The notes under the pieces are model-generated. The model saw only the letters and a list, made by a program, of their open reading frames with translations. It searched no databases and was not told where the DNA came from. Source: a virus. From it: 42,529 nucleotides of DNA. Shown here in pieces: positions 35,026-42,529 of this stretch. A program made the translations under genes and the position numbers. Within the stretch, counting starts at the first letter, position 1; every line of letters begins with the position of its first letter. The DNA lies in the IMG/VR virus record IMGVR_UViG_3300033291_000003, positions 1-42,529 of that record. One strand, given 5' to 3'.

Positions 35026-35948
35026 CAGATTTCCCCTTCTGCTGGATAAACAACATTATTGGCATCGCTTGTTGAAAATCGGTTATCTTGTGCAAGCCCA
35101 GCGGTACACACAACAGCCCCAGCAAGCCCAGTCCCTTTTGCCGCCGCCGTAATACCGCGATTTCCAATCACATAGCTTTTGCCCTCTGCATCATTGATGC
35201 AAGCAAGCGTAGTGGAAAATACGTTGTCTTTAATAAGACCGTACTTTCCAGCCGCAAACGTTGCTGATCCAGAGATATCAACGCCCATGTTTGCGCCCTG
35301 GATCACATTGCTTGTAATCCACATATCATCTGCCTGTCCTGCGCCAATCTCGATCACTGCGTCGCTATATGCGCCCTTAAATACACATCCGGTTACCTTT
35401 AGGCCGACACATGCAGTTGCAATAATCGCGCCGGTTGCGGGAGTAGTGGAATCGCCCATAAACTCACAGCCGATAAACTCAATTCCATGTTGGCTAGTCA
35501 TAGTAAAAATGTCACCGCCAACAAGCACAGGGCCTTTAAACATCATGTTGATAAATCGGCATCCCATATAGCTCGTAGTGCTGCCAATAACATGATTACC
35601 AATCAGCTGCGGCTTTGCTTTCCAATCAGTTGACCCAACGCCAATAACATCAGTTTTTTGAGCAAGCGCCGTCAAGTCTTCACCTTCTGCCGTTGCCGTT
35701 TGATCTCCCTTGAAGAAAATACGGTTTCTGCTTGCCCATCCCGTAGAGTCTGCGGCGATTTTGGCATGAGATAAAGCAAGCGCTATAGAAAGTGTTTTGA
35801 CAGCTGTTTCCCAGCTCAAACCGTCAAGATCATCGTCACCAGCATTTGAATCAACATAATATGTAGTTCCAATTGACCCAATGCCTGCTGAAATATCCTC
35901 AAAATACATTCCGTTTGGAGCTGTATTCCACCCATTAGGTATACTCAT
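35025..35948 (-). CDS. Right-handed beta-helix protein in the head module, 307 aa
   Basis: An opening YYVDSNAGDDDLDGLSWETA is the start of many parallel beta-helix proteins. Then repeated short rungs follow (GCRFINMMFKGPVLVGGDIF, IEFIGCEFMG, LKVTGCVFKGAYSDAVIEIG, WITSNVIQGANMGVDISG). Pectate-lyase-like folds are usual in tail spikes; here the gene lies directly after the decoration protein, suggesting a capsid-surface component. No catalytic residues can be named. Confidence 0.75.
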   Translation of the reverse strand: MSIPNGWNTAPNGMYFEDISAGIGSIGTTYYVDSNAGDDDLDGLSWETAVKTLSIALALSHAKIAADSTGWASRNRIFFKGDQTATAEGEDLTALAQKTDVIGVGSTDWKAKPQLIGNHVIGSTTSYMGCRFINMMFKGPVLVGGDIFTMTSQHGIEFIGCEFMGDSTTPATGAIIATACVGLKVTGCVFKGAYSDAVIEIGAGQADDMWITSNVIQGANMGVDISGSATFAAGKYGLIKDNVFSTTLACINDAEGKSYVIGNRGITAAAKGTGLAGAVVCTAGLAQDNRFSTSDANNVVYPAEGEI

Positions 35949-35960
35949 AGTAAACCTCCT

Positions 35961-36404
35961 TTACGCTTCTGCCGGACTAACAACAAGCGTCCCAACATCA
36001 ACGGTTGACGGTTGCGTAATCGGTTTGACTGCCGCATTGTACAAAATACAAAACGCTGAATCAATCTCAACATTCTGCGTTGCCGTTACAATGGTAGGAC
36101 GCAAATACCGTTCACGCGGCTTAATAACATCAATCATTAAAACTTGATCACTGTCACTAGATGCTGTTGCAATCGCCGCCGTCGCACCGGAAAGAGCCGC
36201 AGCGTCAGAAACGGTTGCATCAGTTCCTTGATAGATCGTCAGCGTTACCGCCGCGCCATCGGTTACAGCACCTAGCTTGTAAATAAAACAAGCCGAATCA
36301 TAACCCTGCATATCAACAATTTCGCCTACAGTCGTAGCCTGACCAGCGGCCACACTATTTTCAACGGTTATAAACTCACATTCTTTTAAAAATGAAGGTA
36401 ACAT
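35961..36404 (-). CDS. Capsid decoration-like protein, 147 aa
   Basis: A compact beta protein with GQATTVGEIVDMQGYDSACF, VTDGAAVTLTIYQGTDATVS, then a C-terminal ILYNAAVKPITQPS. It follows the major capsid gene by 16 bases, the usual location of decoration proteins, and resembles the inserted domain in the connector. The assignment is from position and fold pattern. Confidence 0.65.
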   Translation of the reverse strand: MLPSFLKECEFITVENSVAAGQATTVGEIVDMQGYDSACFIYKLGAVTDGAAVTLTIYQGTDATVSDAAALSGATAAIATASSDSDQVLMIDVIKPRERYLRPTIVTATQNVEIDSAFCILYNAAVKPITQPSTVDVGTLVVSPAEA

Positions 36405-36420
36405 ACTTTTTCTCCTTTCA

Positions 36421-37608
36421 TTACGCTAATGTAATACGTACAAACGCAGCAGACAGCACAGGCGCACCATCGGTTTCAATGCGCGTAATATAGTCAATCT
36501 GGTTCGTCCTAGCATAAAGCTCCATCAAAGCCTGAATTTCCATTGTTAAGGCATCGCAAATCCAGTAATAAGACAAATCGCCATACAATCCAACATATAA
36601 ACCAGTTGTAAAAGTATTCGGAGCATATTCAGACCTATTTACGGGTTTGCTTAACAACATTTCAGGCTGTCCCATAGTAACGGACGGCTGCCATATATAT
36701 TGACCATCAGACGTTTTTAGCTTACGTAGTTGCTTGACTGCATCCCGATGAAAAATCCACTCGCAACGTGACTGGTATTGATCTTTTACGGTTTCTTGTG
36801 CTTCAATCAAGCCATCAAACTTGATTTCAGTTGCCGTATTACCAGTAGACACGTCCCGCGAAGTAGGAATACCGTCATCAGATGCGGTAAATACGCCAAG
36901 AGGTTGCAAAGCACCAGAACCAGTCATATAGGCAGTTTCATAATTCTTTGCAATTTCTTCTGAAATTTCACTACGTATCAAACTATCAGCATTGGCAACA
37001 TTTCTTACAAGCGTCTTGGATATAAGAATTTCGGAAGTTCCAGGGTTTGGCTTGAATTCACGTTTTCCATATGCCAGCGAACTATCAGCAGTCGGAGCCT
37101 GAATTTCAGTACCCCAAGCAAACGAGCTCATGCCGGATGTGCGCGTTGGATAGCCAAGAGACTGTGCCATCTGTAGCGGAGGCAAAACCTTACATTTTTG
37201 CCGCATAAAAGTTGAGTCTGCAATTTCTCTTATAATATCCATCTGAAACTCTTCAGGAGCAACCAAATAACCAGCCTGTGTTGGATTCGACTGTTGCAAA
37301 GCGTTGTATTCTTCATATGACTGTTTGCTGCCAGTGGTCAAGTACTCAGAAAAAAGATTTACGATATCATCTTTTATTCCATCCTGACTCTCATCCTGCT
37401 TTTCGCCAATCTTTCGTTCACGGTCAAGCTGCTTTTCCTCACGTAGAATAAGCGTATCCACTTCGTCAAACTGTTTTTCGAGCTTGTCCAGTTCTTCCTT
37501 CTTTTCTCCGGGCATCTCTTTGTTTTCATATTCGTCAAGAATAGAACGAATAGAATTTGTAAAGGTAGCCCGATCCTGCTTTTTTTCAATAAGCATTTTT
37601 GCATCCAT
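36421..37608 (-). CDS. Major capsid protein, HK97 fold, 395 aa
   Basis: Start 37608 (MDAKMLIEKKQDRATF) has AAAGGAAA upstream. Residues 1-100 are the helical delta/scaffold domain (LDKLEKQFDEVDTLILREEK). The mature shell begins near residue 110 with the N-arm (QSNPTQAGYLVAPEEFQMDI). Typical HK97 strings follow: TRTSGMSSFAWGTEI, LISKTLVRNVANADSLIRSE, YMTGSGALQPLGVFTA and CEWIFHRDAVKQLRKLK. The delta domain would be removed by the ClpP-like protease encoded upstream. Confidence 0.93.
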   Translation of the reverse strand: MDAKMLIEKKQDRATFTNSIRSILDEYENKEMPGEKKEELDKLEKQFDEVDTLILREEKQLDRERKIGEKQDESQDGIKDDIVNLFSEYLTTGSKQSYEEYNALQQSNPTQAGYLVAPEEFQMDIIREIADSTFMRQKCKVLPPLQMAQSLGYPTRTSGMSSFAWGTEIQAPTADSSLAYGKREFKPNPGTSEILISKTLVRNVANADSLIRSEISEEIAKNYETAYMTGSGALQPLGVFTASDDGIPTSRDVSTGNTATEIKFDGLIEAQETVKDQYQSRCEWIFHRDAVKQLRKLKTSDGQYIWQPSVTMGQPEMLLSKPVNRSEYAPNTFTTGLYVGLYGDLSYYWICDALTMEIQALMELYARTNQIDYITRIETDGAPVLSAAFVRITLA

Positions 37609-37633
37609 AAAAATTTTCCTTTCTTTGAGCATG

Positions 37634-37653
37634 AAAAAACCGCCTTGCGGCGG
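37634..37653 (-). terminator. Intrinsic terminator between protease and capsid genes
   Basis: Minus strand: CCGCC (plus 37649-37653), GCAA tetraloop, GGCGG (plus 37640-37644), then six T. This is a textbook terminator, immediately before the capsid gene. Either it attenuates, it ends an upstream transcript and capsid has a separate promoter, or late transcription is antiterminated. Confidence 0.8.
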
Positions 37654-37663
37654 CTGCTCTGTT

Positions 37664-38419
37664 TCAGTTGTAAAGTTTTTTTCTGATCCTATTAAGGTCT
37701 CGACGTTGGGTAGTCAATATATCTGATATGGCCGGAGTCTCCTCCCCACTTTCAGCGTCTGGTTTGTCTGGTTCATTTTTTATTTTTTCCAGCAATCCTT
37801 CATGATTGTCTTTATATTTCAAGGCAAGGTCATGCATTTTTTGAATATTTATGCCACCAATAGATGCAGCGATTAACGGTTCAAGTTCTTCTCCATCCTT
37901 TAACGCAATTTCATCAACAAACCCAAAGTCCAAAGCTTCTTGTGCAGTATGAAAAGTTTCCTTATCAAGCATTTCTTGAATTTCTTCTCGGCTTTTTCCT
38001 GTCTTTATCTGATAAGCGTTTATAAATGAATTATTTGCGTTTTTAAGTCTATATGCAGCATGCTCCATATCTCTATAGTCACCACTTGCAGAAGTACTTG
38101 CGTTATGATATACAAATCGTGCCGTTGGAGAAGCAATTACTTTTTTTGCCCCAAGCATTGCCCATGACGCAGAAGACGCAGCCAACCCAGTCACAAAAGC
38201 CGTTGATTCTCCTTCGTACTCTCGCAAAGCTGAATAGATATCTGATCCTGCCGTTATTAGACCTCCAGGACTATCAATATAAATTTTTACTTCTTCGCCA
38301 TTTGCATCATCAAGAAAAGCAATGATTTCTTCCATTGATACAGAAGCAATGCCTAAAAAATCATATATCCATTTATCTTCTTGTTTTATAATAGAACCAT
38401 TCATATAAAACTTTTTCAT
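37664..38419 (-). CDS. ClpP-like prohead protease, 251 aa
   Basis: Shows the ClpP/S14 fold: IYIDSPGG at residues 47-54, nucleophile Ser82 in GLAASSASWA, catalytic His105 in FVYHNAS, then DKETFHTAQEALDFGFVD. The C-terminal 60 residues are an acidic Pro-rich tail (EPDKPDAESGEETPAISD). It matures the prohead by removing the capsid delta domain. Located between portal and capsid as usual. Confidence 0.93.
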   Translation of the reverse strand: MKKFYMNGSIIKQEDKWIYDFLGIASVSMEEIIAFLDDANGEEVKIYIDSPGGLITAGSDIYSALREYEGESTAFVTGLAASSASWAMLGAKKVIASPTARFVYHNASTSASGDYRDMEHAAYRLKNANNSFINAYQIKTGKSREEIQEMLDKETFHTAQEALDFGFVDEIALKDGEELEPLIAASIGGINIQKMHDLALKYKDNHEGLLEKIKNEPDKPDAESGEETPAISDILTTQRRDLNRIRKKLYN

Positions 38420-38422
38420 AAA

Positions 38423-39655
38423 CTAACTCCTTTGTGCGCCTTTAGGCAAATTTTGAGGAACAGATGAAACGGGGATCATATTACCGTTTATAGCATAAAT
38501 TTCTCCCTGTTTATCTGGCATTTTATTCATATCTTCCAGTTCTCTTATTTCATCACCATTTATCCATCCATCGTTACGTGCATTATGATAATAAGCTGTT
38601 CTTGCTGCCAAATCTCCTCTGAGTAAAGCGTTTACATTAAACTTTGCATAATAAGTTTTTTGTTCCTTAGTTGTTAGCAAATCCTTATACATGGTTTGTT
38701 CAAGGCGTACATCCATTGGCGCGACGGCTTCTTGAACATATTCAATATTTATCTGTTCAATGTTATCAAATGTTGCTTTATCAAGTTCAAAAACCTTATG
38801 AGGCGGAACACCAAATATTCTACATATTTCAATAACGCTATGTTTTCTGCTTTCAAGTGCTTGCGATTTATCAAGGTCTTTTGTAAGCTGTGTAAACTTA
38901 AACCCATCTTCTAAAAATCCTATCCTATGCTGGTTTTGTACTCCCGCATATGTTTCACGCCATGATTCTTTAAATCGTTCATATGCCGTATCGGATACAG
39001 CGTTTGAGTATTCTACAAAACCACCTAAATTTGTACCGTTGTCAAAAAAATCTTTAGCAAATCCTTCAAGCGTTATGCTTAATCCAAGAACATTTGCCGC
39101 TATTTTTAATGGATTTTCCGGGTAAATATCATTGCCCAATCGCAATCCGGGCGAATACATAAAATCGCCTTCACGTAATGTTTCTGATTGTCCATTTAAT
39201 AAATGAACAATTATATATCGTTCTCCGTTATATTGGTTAATATGAGCATTAACATTTGCGGTAGGTATATTCCATAATTGTCGAATAAATCCGTTCCTAT
39301 CACGAACAATTTTAGCATAAGCCCCACGTGTCAACATTAGATTAAAAATATACATATGCCAAAACTCAAACGCCGTTGTCGTTGGGTTTGGAAGCCTATA
39401 GAGCAATTTATATACATTGTGTTCTTCCGCTTTTTCCCGTCCTGCCGCTGTCTTGCGATATAAATTGAGTGGCAAACTTGCTATTGTTTTTGCTACAAGA
39501 TCAACACACCTAAAAACAGTGGCCACTTTTATAGCCGTATTAACCGTTATAGCTGAATACCCACGCCCTTGAAGATAAGCAATCCATGCGGCTTCATCGC
39601 TCATTGGCGGTAATCCTATAACGCTGCTATTTTTTGTTTTATCTCTAAATATCAT
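38423..39655 (-). CDS. Portal protein, HK97 family, 410 aa
   Basis: PF04860 pattern: AIKVATVFRCVDLVAKTIAS, LPLNLYRK, YKLLYRLPNPTTTAFEFWHM, GAYAKIVRDRNGFIRQLW, ICRIFGVPPHKVFELDKATF and EQTMYKDLLTTKE. The dodecameric portal forms the DNA gate and binds large terminase. The start overlaps the preceding membrane protein by three bases. Confidence 0.93.
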   Translation of the reverse strand: MIFRDKTKNSSVIGLPPMSDEAAWIAYLQGRGYSAITVNTAIKVATVFRCVDLVAKTIASLPLNLYRKTAAGREKAEEHNVYKLLYRLPNPTTTAFEFWHMYIFNLMLTRGAYAKIVRDRNGFIRQLWNIPTANVNAHINQYNGERYIIVHLLNGQSETLREGDFMYSPGLRLGNDIYPENPLKIAANVLGLSITLEGFAKDFFDNGTNLGGFVEYSNAVSDTAYERFKESWRETYAGVQNQHRIGFLEDGFKFTQLTKDLDKSQALESRKHSVIEICRIFGVPPHKVFELDKATFDNIEQINIEYVQEAVAPMDVRLEQTMYKDLLTTKEQKTYYAKFNVNALLRGDLAARTAYYHNARNDGWINGDEIRELEDMNKMPDKQGEIYAINGNMIPVSSVPQNLPKGAQRS

Positions 39656-39656
39656 A

Positions 39657-39824
39657 TTACTTTACCTTTGGAGGATTTTTTGCAAGCCATATTCCAATAA
39701 ACAATAACATTGCCCCAACCGTATATAGTCCAGCAAGAACAGAAACCGTAAATGTTGCATAGGCTATAATAGCGCAACCGCCTAGTATAAAAAAATCTTC
39801 GCAATATTTTTTGAAAAACTTCAT
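39657..39824 (-). CDS. Small two-span membrane protein, 55 aa
   Basis: MKFFKKYCEDFFILGGCAII, then hydrophobic ATFTVSVLAGLYTVGAMLLF and a basic end (KNPPKVK), with AGGAGA seven bases before ATG. A short membrane protein between terL and portal is a frequent but unexplained feature of Gram-positive siphophages. It may be an early lysis or exclusion factor; that is conjecture. Confidence 0.68.
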   Translation of the reverse strand: MKFFKKYCEDFFILGGCAIIAYATFTVSVLAGLYTVGAMLLFIGIWLAKNPPKVK

Positions 39825-39832
39825 ATCTTCTC

Positions 39833-41545
39833 CTAAAGAATCCTTATTCCATGATGTTCATATGCAGTTCTTATTTCCGGTTTAACCGCAAACCTAACAT
39901 GTGCATTCATTAACGCCGCAGCAGGGTCAATTTTTTCTTTTGACTTTTGCTTATTCAGCATTACATTTTTGTTTTTATCCTCGTCACATATAGCGTTACC
40001 CATAGCCCATGTCAGCATAGGATCATCGTGAATGACTTTTTTGTCATAAACATTGTCCCTAAAGTCCTTTGTCGGAGCCCCTAGAGTCAACATGCCTTGG
40101 ATAATATCAGCAGGAATAAACCCACGCTTTTCTGCTTGCTGCATCAGCCATGTTGCCAATGCTCTGTCAAAAGCCAATTCTCCTTTATGCCATCCGTTTT
40201 TTTCGTAAACCTCGTCTAAATAATCAAGCATATAATCATAATCAACTATTGCACCAGGAGTAATAATTAAACTTTCCGATGCTTCCCAATCTTTCCAATG
40301 CGCCTTTGGCTGATTTTTTACGGCTTCATATGTTTCCTCTGGCATAAAAGACTTTTGCATCACAGCAATACGCCCATCAAGCAATCTAATTTCATGCGCT
40401 ATGCTTGATAAATCACTTCTATATGACAAGTCAAGCCCAGTAATTACCTCAAGCCCATATACATCCGGCATTGGATTGTCCGGCGTTGCTTTACACGCGG
40501 CCCATTTATCCATCGGCATATAGCCGTGATCGCGCTCATTGATCCAAACATTGAATGTCTTTGTGATAACGTCCCTGCGCTTGTCTGGTTTTGCCTTTGC
40601 AAGCTCCAGTTCTGCCTTTATATTTTCGACCGCCACCGGGTCATTATAAATAATCGGGTTGGCTTTTCTCCAGCATGACTGATCATACATGTTGTCAATT
40701 AAGTTACCGTTTTCATCCTTGTCCAGTTCATATATGCAGACAAAATACCGATCATTTTCTATTGGGTTATTCGGGTCAAGTATTTTTGTGCAATAGTCGT
40801 ATTCTTCATAACATGGACTGCTCGGGTCTACGCCGGCAGTCGTTATAATAATCAATATCGGCTGCTGGCGCGTTTTCATGCCCGATGTCATCAAATCATA
40901 ATATTCAGCCGTTTCATGCTCATGATATTCATCTAATATTCCGCACTGAGGATTACCACCGGAGCCGCTTTTCCTGTCATCCTTTGATAGCCGCGCAAAT
41001 CTTGAACCGCTTTTAGGGTGTTCTATAACTCCATACCGCGTAATAAACTTTTTTTGTAATGGTTCGCATCTGTTATATATCAAGTCAGCTTCATCAAATA
41101 CAAATCGGCATTGATCTTTTTTCGATGCGGCAACATAGACCTCTGAGCACGATTCACCAAATGCCGCTTCTTCGTAAAGCCCAGCAATAGCAAGGTCTTG
41201 TGATTTTGCGTTTTTTCTGGCCTTTTGTATATAAGCATATCTAAACCGTCGCAATCCATTATCTTGCCGGTTCCATCCATATATATTTCCAAACTCAAAC
41301 ATTTCAGATATGTGCGGTTCTTTATAAGTGCCTGCTAGTCTGCCTTTTGTGTGTTTAAAAAGACGCATCCAGTCAAAATACCGGAGCGCCTTATTTTCTA
41401 CAAATACATATGGAAAATCTTTTGTTTCTTGTCGCTCAACATCCCTTATAAATCGCATGCAAGCCCATTTTAGTTTCTGGCATGCTATAATTTCATTATT
41501 AATACATGCATTTGAATATTGAGTCAGTTCATCTAATAATGTCAC
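39833..41545 (-). CDS. terL: Terminase large subunit, 570 aa
   Basis: Terminase_1 (PF03354) protein. The ATPase part has a non-classical Walker A near residues 108-116 (KARKNAKSQ) and Walker B at 203-206 (ILDE). The nuclease domain begins near GLDLSYRSDLSSIA with its first metal-binding Asp. It pumps DNA into proheads and cuts concatemers. The start is GTG without a clear ribosome site, so translation may depend on coupling or be low. Confidence 0.93.
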   Translation of the reverse strand: MTLLDELTQYSNACINNEIIACQKLKWACMRFIRDVERQETKDFPYVFVENKALRYFDWMRLFKHTKGRLAGTYKEPHISEMFEFGNIYGWNRQDNGLRRFRYAYIQKARKNAKSQDLAIAGLYEEAAFGESCSEVYVAASKKDQCRFVFDEADLIYNRCEPLQKKFITRYGVIEHPKSGSRFARLSKDDRKSGSGGNPQCGILDEYHEHETAEYYDLMTSGMKTRQQPILIIITTAGVDPSSPCYEEYDYCTKILDPNNPIENDRYFVCIYELDKDENGNLIDNMYDQSCWRKANPIIYNDPVAVENIKAELELAKAKPDKRRDVITKTFNVWINERDHGYMPMDKWAACKATPDNPMPDVYGLEVITGLDLSYRSDLSSIAHEIRLLDGRIAVMQKSFMPEETYEAVKNQPKAHWKDWEASESLIITPGAIVDYDYMLDYLDEVYEKNGWHKGELAFDRALATWLMQQAEKRGFIPADIIQGMLTLGAPTKDFRDNVYDKKVIHDDPMLTWAMGNAICDEDKNKNVMLNKQKSKEKIDPAAALMNAHVRFAVKPEIRTAYEHHGIRIL

Positions 41546-41560
41546 GTAAATAAAATTTTT

Positions 41561-41719
41561 CTACAAAATTTCACGAAAAATGATTAAGCCTATAGCCGCA
41601 ACAAATAAACAAACAATCAGAACACACCACAATATTCCGTCATTACTTTCTTGCATATATTCCATTTCCGGATATTCCATCTCCGAATTGGGTGGCATTT
41701 CAATATTTTCTTTTTTCAT
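41561..41719 (-). CDS. C-tail-anchored membrane protein, 52 aa
   Basis: Start 41719 overlaps the DUF551-like stop (ATGA) with GGAGTG upstream. MKKENIEMPPNSEMEYPEME is an acidic cytosolic part with repeated E-M-E-Y; then one span (ILWCVLIVCLFVAAIGLIIF). Role unknown; positioned between the small and large terminase genes. Confidence 0.6.
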   Translation of the reverse strand: MKKENIEMPPNSEMEYPEMEYMQESNDGILWCVLIVCLFVAAIGLIIFREIL

Positions 41720-41967
41720 TTTAAACACTCCAAATTTATCGACCAAGAATTTTCATCTTGTATATCAATCTTCCCCGTTATAGGCGGATCAATAAACAAT
41801 TCCATCCAGTGCGTTACTTCTACATAAGGAACAAGATAACCCCGTACTTCCCATCCATCAAATGCTTTCCATGTAGCAATTTCCATTTCCCCGGCTACTG
41901 TATATATCAAACATTGTTGGCCATCTTCCGGCAAATCATATTTTACATCTTCCCATTCCAATTCCAT
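41716..41967 (-). CDS. DUF551-like protein in the late operon, 83 aa
   Basis: Start 41967 (MELEWEDVKYDLPEDGQQCL) lies two bases beyond the terS stop, and TTGGGGATG provides the ribosome site. The domain follows DUF551: W-x-x-V-x-x-x-L-P at the start, EIATWKAFDGWE in the middle and VTHWMELFIDPP at the end, then a 20-residue extension. It is the fourth copy in the phage and the only one among terminase genes. Confidence 0.65.
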   Translation of the reverse strand: MELEWEDVKYDLPEDGQQCLIYTVAGEMEIATWKAFDGWEVRGYLVPYVEVTHWMELFIDPPITGKIDIQDENSWSINLECLK

Positions 41968-41968
41968 T

Positions 41969-42481
41969 TTAAACATCCCCAAATTTCGTTTCAAATTCTG
42001 ACTTTTGCTTTGGCTTCTCCTTCTTTGGCACGTTGCGAACGCGAGATGTCGGGTTCATAAAAAGCCTGTCTTCCATCTGCAATAGCCGGTCACGGATTCT
42101 GCCTACCGTTATTTCAGCGCTAGATATAGATTTATATAATTTAATTCTTTCCTTGTAGTCAACACATTCATCAAGGTCATTTTCCATTTTTATTAAAAGC
42201 TCTTGTACTCTATCTGCCTCTGCCGTCATTAAGCAATACCGGTTTATGATCGCTTCGTCCAGCCCTTCCACATAATCTATATCTTGATACAATACCAATA
42301 GTTTTATAAATGTTTTTTTTGCTATTGGATTAGCAAGCACTTGGTCCGTCGGATGAATCTTTGATATGCCAGAGCTTAATTCATCTTCAGCTTGTCTGCG
42401 CCTCTCGATTTCTTCTTTTGTAAGGTGTTTTGCTCCTTTTAGGATAAGTAAATCAACTGGTTGTCCCTTTCTGCCCGCCAT
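41969..42481 (-). CDS. terS: Terminase small subunit, 170 aa
   Basis: ATG at 42481 (MAGRKGQPVDLLILKGAKHL) is chosen over a TTG 15 codons earlier because the MAGRKGQP-L-x-x-x-KGxKHLT opening is the start of P27-family small terminases in Gram-positive phages. The central helices (CLMTAEADRVQELLIKMEND) and basic C-terminus fit this family. It binds the packaging site and loads terL. The window ends 48 bases upstream, so its promoter and leader lie across the junction. Confidence 0.85.
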   Translation of the reverse strand: MAGRKGQPVDLLILKGAKHLTKEEIERRRQAEDELSSGISKIHPTDQVLANPIAKKTFIKLLVLYQDIDYVEGLDEAIINRYCLMTAEADRVQELLIKMENDLDECVDYKERIKLYKSISSAEITVGRIRDRLLQMEDRLFMNPTSRVRNVPKKEKPKQKSEFETKFGDV

Positions 42482-42529
42482 ATTATCACATCCAAATTCG
42501 TCATTTAGGGAAATCTTTATGCGCAAAAA

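Overview
This window reads as one complete temperate siphophage (HK97-type capsid, long non-contractile tail) of a low-GC Gram-positive host, probably a gut or rumen clostridium. The basis is the AT-rich sequence, the strong AAGGAGG-type ribosome sites, the GH25 endolysin with a phage holin, the SleB-type hydrolase, and a tRNA-Ser(GCU) fragment used as attachment core. The gene order makes sense only if the two ends of the window are joined. Leftward genes run from about 17.8 kb down to 0.4 kb and would continue at 42.5 kb with terminase small subunit, on to the endolysin at 22.3 kb. The 410-base non-coding stretch at the left end, together with the right edge, then forms the HNH-to-terminase gap where a packaging (cos/pac) site normally sits.

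Layout. (1) 1-2.95 kb, minus: a late-operon leader block (HNH nuclease, DUF551 proteins, small unknowns) behind a strong promoter (TTGACA-18-TATAAT) that carries its own perfect inverted repeat. The last gene before that promoter region encodes an HTH/sigma-like late regulator. (2) 3-16 kb, minus: the early region. It holds RusA, many tiny overlapping genes rich in Cys pairs, a replisome organizer with tandem 11-bp iteron-like repeats inside it, a beta-class DNA methyltransferase, a secreted SleB-type hydrolase, a Cas4-like Fe-S nuclease beside a probable single-strand annealing protein, and DNA-binding proteins. (3) 16.08-16.97 kb, minus: about 900 bases without a credible protein gene, holding two tRNA or tRNA-like genes followed by about 680 bases of GC-rich, densely foldable sequence. 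Features include an interleaved pseudoknot, a second possible pseudoknot/kissing pair, four T-loop hairpins, two miniature tRNA-like units ending in encoded CCA, and two UACG hairpins. I regard this as the most interesting object here: a candidate giant phage non-coding RNA of the GOLLD/ROOL kind, or a new relative. (4) 17.2-20 kb: the immunity switch with divergent promoters and operators, an XRE repressor (+), a tyrosine integrase (+) with altered catalytic residues, and a readable attP consisting of a tRNA-Ser 3' half flanked by paired 10-bp arm repeats. (5) 20-22.25 kb, plus: a separately promoted cargo operon with a GT-C membrane glycosyltransferase. (6) 22.26-42.48 kb, minus: the late operon, in transcription order terS, terL, portal, ClpP-like protease, capsid, decoration and beta-helix proteins, connectors, tail tube, chaperone with a -1 frameshift, tape measure, Dit, Tal, baseplate/fibre proteins, holin, endolysin and terminator.

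How it works together (inference). In the lysogen the XRE repressor holds the leftward early promoter off and the cargo operon can be expressed under its own operator. On induction, leftward early transcription makes recombination and replication proteins, the tRNAs and the structured RNA, and finally the sigma-like regulator. That regulator would switch on the promoter at 2.95 kb, whose transcript crosses the packaging site into the structural genes. Many genes overlap by ATGA or TAATG, and their C-terminal codons double as the next ribosome site.

All calls come from reading the sequence. No database search, covariance-model search or folding program was run.
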